This document shows positions 1 to 10,724 of a stretch of DNA of 64,000 nucleotides, piece by piece. The stretch spans positions 62,001-126,000 of the forward strand of contig JAVRFU010000148.1 in the NCBI GenBank assembly GCA_032717465.1, read 5' to 3'. The notes beneath the pieces were generated by a model. The model saw only the letters and a list, made by a program, of their open reading frames with translations, did no database searches and was not told the DNA's origin. The position numbers and the translations under genes were made by a program. Within the stretch, counting starts at the first letter, position 1. Every line of letters begins with the position of its first letter. The DNA is from Coenobita brevimanus (taxonomy: Eukaryota; Arthropoda; Malacostraca; Decapoda; Coenobitidae).

Positions 1-1
1 C

Positions 2-327
2 GACAATGTTTTTGTATTCTCTGCTACTTGGGAAGAACACATGAAAGCCCTTACTGCTGTTGTGGATAGACTAAGGGAATATAACTTGACAGCTAAGCCT
101 TCTAAGTGTAGGTTTGGATTCCCTTCTATCCAATACTTGGGTTATGTTGCTGATGGACAGTATTTGAGACCCCAGATGGACAAAGTTCAAGCCATTTTAG
201 AGATAGAGCCCCCATCCAGTAAGAAAACTCTGTGATCCTTTTTGGGGATGATTTCTTTTTACAGGAGATTTATCCCTAAAGCTGCTGCTATGTCTGCCCC
301 TCTATCTGACCTTCTGCGCAAAGAAGT
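2..327 (+). pseudogene. Ty3/gypsy reverse transcriptase fragment (first half of a split pol)
   Basis: The window opens inside the RT catalytic box: the first readable residues are DNVFVFS, the end of a YxDD motif. The frame continues through the RT thumb (LGYVADGQYLRP, then FLGMISFYRRFIP), typical of Ty3/gypsy pol. One in-frame TGA at 233-235 sits where the family has an arginine, consistent with a CGA to TGA CpG transition, so the copy is dead. The frame stops at 327 because a DNA transposon starts at 329. The same pol frame resumes at 3441. The start of the element lies outside the window. The family call is firm, the exact clade is not. Confidence 0.85.
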
Positions 328-328
328 A

Positions 329-351
329 CAGTAATCACTCCAATATCCGGA
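329..351 (+). repeat. Tigger-like left terminal inverted repeat
   Basis: The first 23 bp of the transposon, inverted match to 3416-3438 with one mismatch; preceded by TA. Confidence 0.92.
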
Positions 352-1176
352 TCAATAGAGCCATCGGTAGGTTCGGATATTGGTTTTGTCCGGATATTGG
401 GCCCCAGCTTATGGACTTGTACTTACGGACCCTAACACAGAGAAACACCTATACAACTCCCTCCGGACATGCATAGCACCTATTTAACACCCAAATCACA
501 CCAATAAGGCACATAAATGACTGAAATAAATGCAATAGACACATAAAATGTGGGTTTAGAAGTATGTTCATACATTAATAAACATTCTGGTACTTATGGA
601 CTCTAACCGAACCTAACCTAACCGAACCTAACCGAACTCTGAAAAACACATTCCTACTGCACATGCATGAGGTAAGTTTAGTATGGAAAGAAGTACAGTA
701 TGACACTTTCTGGTAAGTATAGTATGGGAAAAAATACAATATGAAACATTCTGGTAAATATAGTATGGAAAATAGTACAACATGAAACATTTTGGCTACT
801 TACAGCAAGTCCCTGGCCACCTCGATGAATAACCGCCTCCTCTCGGACTCTGACAGTAAGAACGATTTCCTGAAGCACTTGCACTACACTCTTCCTGAAG
901 TCTTGCACTGAACTTAGTCACTAACACACAGAAGTCCGTTCTTTTCACAGTGTTCACTTTAGTCCAAATAATGTTCCATTAAATTTAAGTGTTGCACATT
1001 AACTTTTCCCAAGTTTTTTTAAGTTTCCAAAGCCAAAACAAAGAAGGTTAGTTACGTTAAATTTCTTTTCTACTTAGTCTTTTCTCCCAACTTGAAAACC
1101 TTAACACAACACACCGTTTTTTTCACTGCACAACACTCAAAATTCCCGTGTGGTCTAGTGGAGAAGTTCTTGCTGT

Positions 1177-3165
1177 TTATTCACTGTCAGAGCCCGAGAG
1201 TATCACTGGCAGGCGTCCAAGGGGTGCATCGGTGGGTAGTGGTGATGGCGTACCGACTACAGAAGACTCTGAAGACAGCCGCAAACTCACGTCGAGCGGT
1301 GACTCCACTGTAGCTGATGTGCTGGGCTGTGGCTCGGAGCATGAGGGCCTGTCTTGGGGAGGCAACGGAGTGGAACCAGGGCTTGGCACAGCGGGGGTCA
1401 CGGGCCTGAAAAAACTGTCAATCGTTGACTGACGCAAGGACCGACGATTCTGGCGATTGATGATGCGCTGCCGGAAAGCACGCACTTCCTCCACGAGTCC
1501 CAAGGGCCCCATCTCCCTGTCGCAGTCCGGGTGTTCCAGGTAGTCTAGGACGAACTCTAGATGTTCCCGGAGTGCGCTCAGCTTGGGGATGGCTGGAGTA
1601 GTGTCCTGCTGGGCGGAGTCTGCATCATCATCGCCTTCGTCGTCGGAATCTTCAAGTTCGGGACTGACACCAGCAACCGAAGACGCGATCTCGATATCAG
1701 ACAACGTCTGATACCCAGGATCGCCCTCGTCGTCGTCCAACCACTCACGAACATCGTCCACATCAACATCGTCGCCGTGCGTACGTAGCCGTGCATGGAA
1801 GTCATCCACGTCAAACCCTAGGAAATCGTACTCCACATCTGTTCCGAGAAGCAGACGAGACCAACCATTTTCAAGAGTTTTCACAGGGACTTCCTTCCAT
1901 GCACTAGCCCAGTTGTACAGCGCAGACTTGATGTTGTAGCGGCGAAGGTTTTCCAAAGTCCGCTTCCCTCGAGTGTCACGTCCTTCCCTGCGCTCGTCCT
2001 CGTCCTCGAGAACCACCATCACCTCGTCCAGGAACTTCCGACGGTACAGGCGCTTTGTTGCCACGATCACTCCTTGGTCCATTGGTTGAATGAGAGCAGT
2101 CGTATTAGGTGGCAGAAACATGCACCTAATACGGCCATTCTCAGCAACCAAGTCCTTGTCGCACGGGTGGGCAGGTGCATTGTCGAGGAGAAGGAGAGCC
2201 TTTACCTGGTCGCGAGGAATTCCCAGTGTCTTCGTCTGGTAATGTATGACCTCCTTGACGAAGTGATGGTGAAACCAGTCTTTGAAAATCACAGCTGTGA
2301 ACCATGCTTTCAAAGAATGGTACCATACGACAGGAAGGACATCCATCACCCCACGAAGGCACCGAGGCTGCTTTGCACGGCCAACAATAACGGGCTTAAG
2401 CCGGTGCATGCCGTTAGCATTGGCACAACACAAAGCAGATATCCGTTCCTTAGAAAGCTTGCGGCCAGGTACACGCTTCTCCGTCTCATCGGCGAGAGTG
2501 TTCGTTGGCACCGAGCGATAGAATAGGCCAGTTTCGTCAGCGTTATAGACTTGACCGAGAGTGAGGCCCTCCCTGTCGATCAAGCCTTTCACCTTGTGCC
2601 GAAACTCGTCCACTCCATCCTCGTTAGCGTCCAATGCTTCGCCATGTGCTTTACGGTTAGTAAGGCCATGTCGCAACTTGAACGCGAAGAGCCAACCCTC
2701 GGATGCCTTGAAGTCTAGGGCGTCGTGAAGCCTTGCAAACTTCTCAGCAGCAGCCTTCAGCTCCGTTCCACGTACCATCACACCAGCTGCACGTTGCTGT
2801 CGATACCAAATCAACGTGGAGCGGTCGATCTCTGCATACTTGGGAGTAAACATAACCTTCCTCTCCACGTTGCGTTTGCTTCTCGACGAGAAGTCAGCCG
2901 TGTACTGCATGAGCTTGTCTCGGGAACGCTTGATATCAAACAAAGTCGACCGGGCCAGGTTGAACTCGCGGAGAATGCGAGAGGAAGACCAACCCGCATC
3001 AACCTTCTCCAATATCTCCCGTTTCTTCTCCAGAGTCAACACCACTCTCTTCCTTTTCTCAGGAGGCGGGGCCATCATCACACACACTAAGAGTAGGGCA
3101 GAGAGCAGCAGGAGGCCTTGCAGCAAGTACGGCACCACCACAAAAGCGAGCACGTGGGCAGCCAT
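1177..3165 (-). CDS. Tigger/pogo-like DDE transposase with CENP-B type DNA-binding domain
   Basis: A 662-codon uninterrupted ORF. The natural start is probably the second Met of the MM pair (residue 31, codon 3073-3075), because MAPPPEKRKR opens the conserved part and the first 30 residues are hydrophobic leader-like sequence not expected in the family. Order: CENP-B/psq helix-turn-helix (about residues 38-90), CENPB-type second HTH (about 110-175), DDE_1 catalytic domain with YNADETGLF (D210), LLLDNAPAHP (D328) and QPMDQG (D363), then an acidic linker and a Ser/Pro-rich tail. Residues 579-586, QSTIDSFF, match a PCNA-interacting PIP box, known from pogo-group transposases. It would bind the TIRs and cut and paste the element. 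No stop or frameshift is visible, so it may encode an active enzyme; only sequence supports that. Confidence 0.92.
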   Translation of the reverse strand: MAAHVLAFVVVPYLLQGLLLLSALLLVCVMMAPPPEKRKRVVLTLEKKREILEKVDAGWSSSRILREFNLARSTLFDIKRSRDKLMQYTADFSSRSKRNVERKVMFTPKYAEIDRSTLIWYRQQRAAGVMVRGTELKAAAEKFARLHDALDFKASEGWLFAFKLRHGLTNRKAHGEALDANEDGVDEFRHKVKGLIDREGLTLGQVYNADETGLFYRSVPTNTLADETEKRVPGRKLSKERISALCCANANGMHRLKPVIVGRAKQPRCLRGVMDVLPVVWYHSLKAWFTAVIFKDWFHHHFVKEVIHYQTKTLGIPRDQVKALLLLDNAPAHPCDKDLVAENGRIRCMFLPPNTTALIQPMDQGVIVATKRLYRRKFLDEVMVVLEDEDERREGRDTRGKRTLENLRRYNIKSALYNWASAWKEVPVKTLENGWSRLLLGTDVEYDFLGFDVDDFHARLRTHGDDVDVDDVREWLDDDEGDPGYQTLSDIEIASSVAGVSPELEDSDDEGDDDADSAQQDTTPAIPKLSALREHLEFVLDYLEHPDCDREMGPLGLVEEVRAFRQRIINRQNRRSLRQSTIDSFFRPVTPAVPSPGSTPLPPQDRPSCSEPQPSTSATVESPLDVSLRLSSESSVVGTPSPLPTDAPLGRLPVILSGSDSE

Positions 3166-3415
3166 TACGAAGAGCGCAGGTCCAGTCGCGGTGAGAGACA
3201 GGCGGGAAGTGGGGAGGATGCAGCGGCGCTCTATCGGACGTCGGAGGAATGACGAACCAAAACAATGCTCTCACGCGGCGCGCGCGGCAAGTTCAAATTA
3301 CGGACGGCAAAAAATCGGTTTTTTTTCCAATTTTTTTGGATTTTCGGAGCATTTTGGGAATGTTTGATCCCAGGACGATAAGGTTCGGTTAGTGGGGATG
3401 TTCGGTTATTGGGCG

Positions 3416-3438
3416 TCCGGATATTAGAGTGATTACTG
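3416..3438 (-). repeat. Tigger-like right terminal inverted repeat
   Basis: The last 23 bp of the transposon, inverted match to 329-351; followed by TA at 3439-3440. Confidence 0.92.
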
Positions 3439-3440
3439 TA

Positions 3441-3914
3441 TATGAACCATTACCCTGGTCAGATGAGTCAAGAGAATGTTGTGCTAAATTGAAGAAGGCT
3501 TTAACAGAGTACCCGGTTCTTAGGCTTCCTGACTTTACACTTCCTTTTGTACTTCGAACAGATTCCTCCGATTCGGGCTTAGGAGCTGTCCTACTGCAGT
3601 ATGTTGATGGAGTGCCTTTTCCAATTTCCTACGCAAATAGAAAACTTCTAGATAGAGAGAAGCGGTATTCAACCATAGAGAGAGAATGTTTGGCTATAAT
3701 CTTTGGGGTACAAAAGTTCAGTTTTTATTTAACGGGTGCGGAGTTCATATTAGAGGTTGACCACAAGCCATTGATCTACTTAGCTAAGTTTAAGGGATCC
3801 AATAATAGGCTATTGCGATGGACCCTTAGCTTGCAGCCCTACAGATTTAGGTCAGTTCATGTTGCAGGCTCTGATAATATAGGTGCTGATTTCCTGAGTC
3901 GAGCCTATAGGTAA
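3441..3914 (+). pseudogene. Ty3/gypsy RNase H region (second half of split pol)
   Basis: Continues the pol frame broken at 327. It carries the tether and RNase H pattern of gypsy pol: FVLRTDSSDSGLGAVL (first catalytic Asp), RECLAIIFGVQKF (Glu) and EVDHKPLIYL (Asp), ending in DNIGADFLSRAYR and a stop at 3912-3914. No integrase follows: the next bases are non-coding and LTR-like. Either the integrase is upstream of RT (as in the Gmr1-like group) and outside the window, or it has been lost. Confidence 0.85.
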
Positions 3915-3961
3915 TAACCCTTGTTCTATCTATCCTCTGGCTAGATACTTCTTAGGGGAGC

Positions 3962-4814
3962 TGTGTGAGGGATAAGATAGGTATACTTAAGTTAGAGTAG
4001 TTTCTTAGGCTTGCTGAGTGTATTTGTTTAGATTCCTTGTCTTCAGTATAATTTATTCTGTAGTCTGATACGGATAGTTTGGGATCGAAACAGTTACTTA
4101 GGGATGTTTTAACAGGTTATGGTTCATTCACGTAAATGGGGTTCGATCAGTGCTCCAGAAGTACTCCCCTTTTCGAGATTTTGTTTGATTATGAATTTAA
4201 TGCTGATTCATTCTGAGATCATGAATCAACTATCTCATTACTTCGGTAGTTGAACTGGACAAGAACCATTCTCATTCGGCCTAGAGACCTTCTTCCTCAC
4301 TAGTTTCTCTACCTCCATACTGGACGGTAAGATTACACAGTGCTTTGTGCTTTAACTATATTTTGATTTAAGATATCAGAAAACTTTCTGAAATACTTAA
4401 CTTGATTTTATATAGTGATCCATCAATACTTTGTGTTTACGACTTGGGTGTCATCTGTGATATACCTAAGTGTTTTGTGGGCTGTGCTAATTCTTATCGT
4501 TTTCCAATCTAGGAGGCAGGACCCTACCCACGTCAAGGGCCAGGCTAGGGAGGCGTCCTGGGTGTGAATTGTGTAGCCGTGGTGCAGTATCTACGGTGTC
4601 TAGGTGGCAGTACCAGGAGGAACTTCAGAGGACCCGAGCCAGTGTTGGGTGTTGTGTGAAAGGCCTAACCACCTGATGGGCCTGATTACTTGTGTCCTTC
4701 TGTGTAATGCCTCCTTAATGACTTGTGAATAGATGTATATAATTTTTGCACTCTTTCCTTGACCTCAGATAGGGTAAGCAATAGTCAGTCCTGAAATCTG
4801 GTGAATAATATTCC
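3962..4814 (+). repeat. Putative 3' LTR of the split gypsy element
   Basis: Starts with TGTGTGAGGG just after the purine-rich AGGGGAG (about 3954-3960), a good polypurine tract, 48 bp after the pol stop. No coding potential is visible. The right limit is inferred from where homology to the other duplicated copy (20226 onward) begins, at the CA run near 4815. The matching 5' LTR is outside the window, so the LTR identity cannot be confirmed here. Confidence 0.5.
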
Positions 4815-5035
4815 TTTACACACACACACACACATTTTAAATAATATGCAGATAATGCAGAATGATAACTAAACTCTTGCTCTCCCCACACTGCTCAATA
4901 TCCAGCAGCCTCCCTAATCAGTCTCTCACTTGTTAGGTCACCCTCTATGACCTTGTCCCAAGTCTTCCTCAGTCTGCCTCTTGCAACAGCCTAAGCACAC
5001 ACCCACTACCAACCTACCTTTCAGACTCCTGGTCA

Positions 5036-5700
5036 TCCTCCTTTTGGGACTTTGGTGAAAGCTTTGCCATTGCACTTGACATCTCAAAGGCTTTCAATCG
5101 AGTCTGGCATAAATCTTTAATTTCCAAACTGCCCTCTAACGGTTTCTATCCTTCTATCTGTGCCTTCATCTCTAGCTTCCTTTCTGGTCATTCTATAGCC
5201 ACTGTTGTAGAAGGCCATCGTTCTCCTCCTAGATCTATCAACAGTGGTGTTCCTCAGGGCTCCGTCCTATTACCAACTCTCTTCCTTTTATTCATCAATG
5301 ACTTTCTAAGCAGTACATCTAACCCTATCCACTCGTATGCTGATGACTCCACCCTTCACCTTTCTATTTGGTTCCCGCAACTTCCATCTCAGCAGTTACT
5401 TGAACAAACAAGGGATGAGGCTATGGCACACCAAATGTCTGACTTAGCTCATATCGCTGACTGGGGTAAAAATAATCTGATTGTTTTTAATGCATCAATG
5501 ACTCAGTTTTTACACTTATCAACCCGCAAAATCTTCCACAGGTGTACACACTAATGTTTAATAATATTCAGCTTAATCCTGCATCATCCTTGAACATGTT
5601 TGGGGTTTCACTTACTTGGGATGTATCTTGGAAAGATCATATTACATCTCTTGTAAAATCTGCTTCCAAGAGATTGGGTGTGCCTTTTATAGTTCAAAGA
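5036..5700 (+). pseudogene. Jockey-like LINE reverse transcriptase fragment
   Basis: Readable RT pieces in one frame: ALDISKAFNRVWHK, GVPQGSVLLPTLFLLFIND and HSYADDSTLH, i.e. RT motifs including the catalytic YADD. After about 5540 the frame is broken, with further RT-thumb-like sequence in other frames to about 5700. Truncated at both ends, a relic. Copy B repeats it at 25330-25720. Confidence 0.8.
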
Positions 5701-5707
5701 AAACTAT

Positions 5708-5805
5708 ATTTATCTAAGCAGATGCCTTAATCCTGTAAGGGGTGGGCACTGACAAATCACCTACATGTCGCCCTGCCCCTGCCATTTCACTGCCCTCTGC
5801 CCCAA
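5708..5805 (-). mobile_element. RTE-1 3'-end fragment
   Basis: About 100 bp in minus orientation: a TATC-type tail, then the diagnostic sequence read as GCCTTAATCCTGTAAGGGGTGG and the start of the RTE-1 C-terminal coding end. Present in both duplicated copies, so it predates the duplication. Confidence 0.7.
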
Positions 5806-6064
5806 AGAAAACTACACATGGATAATGATACCAATGACTGATAATTGCTACAGAACTGCAAAGCAATACTAACCTTCATTCCACTGTGGCTTAACTTGAT
5901 GTGTAGTACCAACTGCAGATATGTGGTTTAGTCCAGTCATGGATGGCAGCTAACTTGGTGAAGAGGTAGAAATGGCCAGAGTTGAGTCACCAGCAATGGC
6001 AATCCTTCAACTCCTGAAAATCATCCACACCACATTACTCACTAACTCAAGGATACTGTACTTG

Positions 6065-6390
6065 TCTATCTACCTATATATCTATTGCCAGACACCATAA
6101 TCCCATAACAGGTGGACGTTTGGCTGCAAGTTATTTTATATGGAGGGAAATTAACCCACCACCAAACCACTTGCTGATACATAGGGAACATGTATGGGTT
6201 GGTTATACAGTTACCACCCAATGTTGTAAATGGTTTCCTGGGATCTAGGAAACTTTTTGGCTAGTCAATCAATATAAAACCACACGAAATGAAAACAAGA
6301 TTAACAAAAAGTGACAGAAAAGATGGCAGAAATAGGAAGACATGAGGACAGACACAGAAAAATGAGAGAAAATGTAGTAGTCATGCTCAC
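6065..6390 (-). mobile_element. Short non-autonomous element with RTE-1 3' tail (SINE-like)
   Basis: Minus orientation. Begins with a TATC tail and the same terminal motif as RTE-1 (TTGCCAGACACCATAATCCC), then a non-coding body with conserved pieces (cacttgctgatacatag, gttaccacccaatgttg, aaatggtttcctg). The same body occurs at 26345, 33324, 45826, 60063 and as fragments at 15690 and 52010. No clear pol III A/B boxes, so it may be an RTE-derived non-autonomous element rather than a true SINE. Confidence 0.65.
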
Positions 6391-6923
6391 CTGGCAACAC
6401 ACGTTTATATACGGTACTGTGATCCCTTGGTTATCATGCATAACTGGTACAAGGCTTGGTGTGTGATAAAGAACTTGCACAATAACAAAAGCACATCTAC
6501 TAGCAAATTCTCATCTCTCTTCTGCCCAACTCTTTACTGCAGAATTAACTGTTACTTCCAGTCCTTCATACTGCATATGCAACAGGTCAGCTCCAGAACT
6601 GTCTTCCTTTGTCTGTATTTCCTACTGCCTATGACATACAGTCTTTCAAGTGTAGTGTGCATCTTGAAATGACCAGATCTAAAATTTGGCTTTGATATCT
6701 TGTTTTTGTTTTTTCTTGGAGGGAACAATTTTGCAGGCTTTTGCCCTCTGGTTCCTTCCTGAACAGAATTTCATGAACTGGCAACATATATTTTATATAT
6801 GGCACTGTGACCCCTTGGATATCATGCATAACTGGCACCAAGCATGGTGCGTGATGAAACTGCACGATAACAAAAGCACAGAACCTATGGGATTTATCTT
6901 AACTGTTACTGGCCACTCCAAGT

Positions 6924-7006
6924 CCTATCTATCTATCTATAGCCTGACGCCCTAATCCCGCAAAGGGTGGCTGCAGACAAAACGCCTCCAAGTCGCTCTG
7001 TCACCC
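6924..7006 (-). mobile_element. RTE-1 3'-end insertion, very short
   Basis: About 80 bp: (CTAT)n tail, then the RTE-1 end. The flanks carry a short CCAAGT repeat, and the corresponding place in copy B is empty, so this is a genuine late insertion of a severely 5'-truncated LINE. Confidence 0.75.
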
Positions 7007-7351
7007 CAAGTGCAATTACAATTATTGCCCTTTAAAATAATTTAGACCAACTAAATACATACATGCTGTTATGTCAAGTACCATATCAGAAACACACACA
7101 GGCATGGTTAGGTTAATAGAAAGTAATGAAGAAGACACAATAATCATATAACATAGGTGAAACAATCATTGCATTTCATAAGACTGTCTTTATATGTGGT
7201 AAAACAAATGATTTTTTCAATTAAAGGACAAGTTGATTCCCCATTTAGTCCCTTAAATCGAGGTTTGAGTGTAACTCACTAAAACCAACAAATAAAATCT
7301 GAAAATCATCAAATATGTCTGGAAAAAATCAAGCTTAGTAAACTGTACCCC

Positions 7352-7513
7352 AAATGACAATGTTCACCCCACCTATGATTAAAACACATTAACTTAAGCC
7401 TAAAAACAGTTTATAAATCCACCTAAACACCAAAATGACAATGTTCACCCCACCTATGATTAAAACACATTAACTTAAGCCTAAAAACAGTTTATAAATC
7501 AACCTAAACACAC
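7352..7513. repeat. 81-bp tandem duplication, two copies
   Basis: Two adjacent, nearly identical units starting aaatgacaatgttcacccc at 7352 and 7433. No coding content. Function unknown. Confidence 0.9.
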
Positions 7514-9770
7514 AATTTTAGTCTAAAATATTATCAAAATCGGTAAAAAAAATAATAAGCCATCGTTGAACTGGAGTTTGGCCATCGTTAGGCAGGGTAT
7601 GGTGGTATTTCTACCCCAATCGTTAATCCAAGGTAATGCATCTAGGGGTATTGTATATATTGATGTATTACTGTAATGAAAACCATTTACCATGTAAAGA
7701 TAAAATATTACTCACACCAACAGATGGATAGATAGACATGTGGCTCATCAGGGCAGTTGACGTACACGACTGCATGCAGTGTTAGCATCGTAAATCCAAC
7801 CACGTACTTTGATGGCACCCTTCATCACCCTTAACGAGCCCTCACCATCGTATAATCTGAAACGAAAAGCCATTGCAGCTACAAATAAAAACCATTACAT
7901 CATAAAACCCATCAGCAAGGGCAAAGTGCAATTTTATGCTGTGATATAAAGGGGATAGCTTCATTGTGGATAAATAAATTCATTCATCCATCCACCCATA
8001 CATTAACAAATCACCAGAGCTTGCCTGCAAATATTTAATTAATAGCCTTTCCATCACAACATGTTTGCAAATACCATTATCTCTGTTTTCACACTGTTAT
8101 TCAGCCCACAATGACCTAACCTCACCAAAGCCACAAAAATTACTCCAGCAGGCTCATGTATCATGATTTTTAACAATATTGTGCAGTCGCATTGTGCAAA
8201 ATCATCAACATTTTTAATTTTTCAAACACTCTCTGCAATTACCCTAAAAAATGAAAAAAGAATTGGGTCAGTATAATTACTGTTCTCACAAACGAAACAA
8301 AGCAATGATTTTCACGTTTTTGAGTTGCAATTACCAACAATTTCACACTGTCACATCGCACACAATCACCAAAATTTTTGTTTGGTATTTGTTTGACAAT
8401 CCCTGGTCTTACCCTCACCCAAACAGAAAAATAATTGGGTTGACATCTATTATACGATCATACAGACACAGCCTAACTTTTATTATTTTGATTCACTGCC
8501 CCATTAGCAGTGTACAGGCTTGGGGCTACATTGTTGTCTTGGCATTATACGATATCCATTCACTAGCCAAGGAGCAATATCATTTTTTTTTCTTTTTTTT
8601 TTTTTTGAGAACCATATGCAACAAAATTCAACCCCAATCACCAGCTTTCAACCCCTAAATCACCCCAGAATCACCCCCAAGATTTCACTCTTCCTCTCCA
8701 ATGATTTATTTCTTATTTTTATCTTGAAACTAATTATTGGCAGATTACTTACGTATCATAAAATACTATCACTGTTCAGATTTCACTGCCTGACGTCTGT
8801 GTTGGTACCAGGACATTATCAAGCATTGTCTTGCCTTCCATGTATGCATTTCCTGCTTTCAAATCACTATTTTCCACTGCTTCTCATTAATAATCTTTTG
8901 TCTTCCTGTCTTCCACATTTGCATTTCCTACTTCAATTCACTTGGTCATTAAGTAACTTATTTTCTCCTTCCTCTTTCTTGCTCCCATCCTACGCACTCT
9001 TTCAGCCTCTTCCATTTTGGACTGAAAGAATCGTTCCATTTCGTCCACTTCCAAACCCCGCATCCTCTCACGTTTACCTCATTCAGTTGCATGCACTCAC
9101 CTCTGCATCATGTTCTCTGTCTCTGCCTCCTTCTCTCTGTCTCAGTCTCTCTCTCGGTCTTTCTACCCTTCTCCTTACCTGATTTCCTCTCCTCAGTTTT
9201 CCCTGTCCTTGCAACTGATCCAATCTCTCTCTCTCTAAATCTTCCTCTGCCTGTGCCTCTGTCTCTCTGTTAGTCTCTGCTTCCGTCTGTCTCTTTCTTT
9301 GTCTGTCTCGGCAGTTCCACTTAAGGTGAAGAGTTTTGAGATGTCATAAGTTGAATCAAATCTCCTGGTAGTTGCAATAATTAAATCTAGTAGACATCGT
9401 ATTGAAGGGGTTCATTATAGTGTGGATACCGACAAGCAATTGTATTCATTTAGGAAGCTTTAGTCTTCACTTCCCTCTCATTACTGTTAGGTCATCGGAC
9501 TGAAGGTTAGATGTCATAAGGTTTTGGGCCATATTATATGTGACTTGAGATTTCCTAACACCTTTTTCATAGCGAATTATTTTGTACATTACACCTTGGT
9601 GTCATTCTGAAGGTTACTGATCGAAATTGTGTCTATATCAAAACAATAAACGCAACATACTAAAGAATCTTTAAGGTTTAATACACATAAATCCCTAAAA
9701 GAAAAAAAGGATGCTATGAAACCTATGCCGATTGGCACTGCGTCGGGAGTGTTTGTAAAGATATTATTGA
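7514..9770. other. Non-coding AT-rich stretch without recognised genes
   Basis: I see no convincing coding region or RNA gene. It contains a T run (8583-8605) and a long CT-rich low-complexity stretch (about 9085-9315). ORFs here are short and compositionally biased. Confidence 0.6.
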
Positions 9771-9849
9771 CTGACTTTAGTAAGTGGTTTGTGAGAACTG
9801 GTATGTATGTATATGACCTTGAATGTCCACACGTACTTGCTGCTTCTAG

Positions 9850-9882
<33 letters not shown>

Positions 9883-9895
9883 CATCATGCTATCT
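9771..9895 (+). repeat. Dispersed repeat ending in TCTG/TCTA microsatellite, copy 1
   Basis: Begins gactttagtaagtggtttg and ends in a TCTG/TCTA run followed by ccatcatgctat. Copy 2 is at 12157-12285 with few differences. Neither copy encodes a recognisable protein. Confidence 0.8.
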
Positions 9896-10256
9896 ATTAT
9901 GATTTGTAATTATCATATGGAGTCCTGACATATACACGGTACGTCTCCAATCCTGGCTGAAAGAATTAGAGGGTGTCAGTGTGGGTAGCACACACGTCTA
10001 CATGTGTATTCTATTCACACGTACACACACACATGCTACTCTACATATTCTGTTCACACACATGGTACTCTGTATGTGTATTCTGTTAACACATACAAAC
10101 ACATACGCACGCACACACACACACTACCCTATGTCTGTCCTGGCCTGAGTGTATGTAAGTGTAGTCTATTCATAAACCCATACACATAAACAACTACTCT
10201 GTGTGTCCTGGCCTTTGTGTGTATGCATGTGGATATCAGTCAAGTACACACGTTTG

Positions 10257-10261
<5 letters not shown>
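9896..10261. other. CA-rich non-coding stretch
   Basis: Scattered short CA and CACG runs with imperfectly repeated phrases (ctctgtatgtgta, cctggcctttgtgtg). No gene seen. Confidence 0.5.
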
Positions 10262-10330
<69 letters not shown>

Positions 10331-10331
10331 C
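10262..10331. repeat. (CA)n microsatellite
   Basis: About 70 bp of nearly pure CA with one AA interruption. A second CA run lies at 10441-10473, separated by a duplicated phrase (cttcaagcgcacacgcacacg). Confidence 0.97.
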
Positions 10332-10434
10332 TACTGTCCTGGCCTTTGTGTGCATGTGGGCATTACTCAAGTACACACAGCTTCAAGCGCACACGCACAC
10401 GAAAACACACACAGCTTCAAGCGCACACGCACAC

Positions 10435-10440
<6 letters not shown>

Positions 10441-10473
<33 letters not shown>
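10441..10473. repeat. (CA)n microsatellite, second tract
   Basis: About 33 bp of pure CA repeat. Confidence 0.95.
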
Positions 10474-10476
<3 letters not shown>

Positions 10477-10724
10477 CCACGTCCACCTCCTGCGATACTT
10501 GACTTTGGAAGGACCGACCAACAAAAGACCGCAATGCATAAACCACTTTGACAATGCAGTAAATTTAGGCGTTTCGACAGGGACCAAGACTTTTACGAGA
10601 GAGTGAAATAGGGAGAGAAAGACTGAAGCCAAGACGTAGGTCACAGAATCAGATGGGAGAAGGGGGTTGTGTTTATAAGGTTTTCTGAGTCTTATTTTAG
10701 GCCAGTCTCGCCTAACTTATCCAT

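Larger units (their letters stand above)
329..3438 (-). mobile_element. Tigger/pogo-like DNA transposon, complete
   Basis: A 3110-bp element bounded by terminal inverted repeats. Positions 329-351 match the reverse complement of 3416-3438 at all but one base, both starting CAGTAATCACTC. The dinucleotide TA flanks it at 327-328 and 3439-3440, the standard Tc1/mariner/pogo target duplication. Further copies of a TCCGGATATTGG-like motif lie just inside the ends. Removing the element and one TA rejoins the gypsy pol reading frame exactly. It encodes one transposase on the minus strand. A short run of CCTAA/CCGAA-like units (604-637) lies in its left non-coding part. Confidence 0.93.
4815..7145. 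repeat. Duplicated segment, copy A
   Basis: About 2.3 kb that is collinear with 20226-20405 plus 25313-26940. Shared landmarks include the block after the CA run (attttaaataatatgcaga), the Jockey-like RT stretch, the RTE-1 tail fragment at about 5708, the SINE-like element at 6065 and the block near 6420-6490. Copy A has its own RTE-1 tail insertion at 6924; copy B has its own gypsy insertion. Confidence 0.85.

Noticed and set aside
2074..2526. 150-codon plus-strand frame
   Set aside because: Exact antisense of the Tigger transposase; no protein features.
6629..6955. Small frames on both strands
   Set aside because: Too short, overlapping, and in duplicated non-coding sequence.
8251..9273. 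Plus-strand frames up to 220 codons
   Set aside because: Ser/Leu/Phe-rich translations of T and CT runs; no homology recognised.
10201..10606. Three overlapping plus-strand frames rich in Thr-His
   Set aside because: They are just the CA microsatellite read in three frames; no domain or start context.
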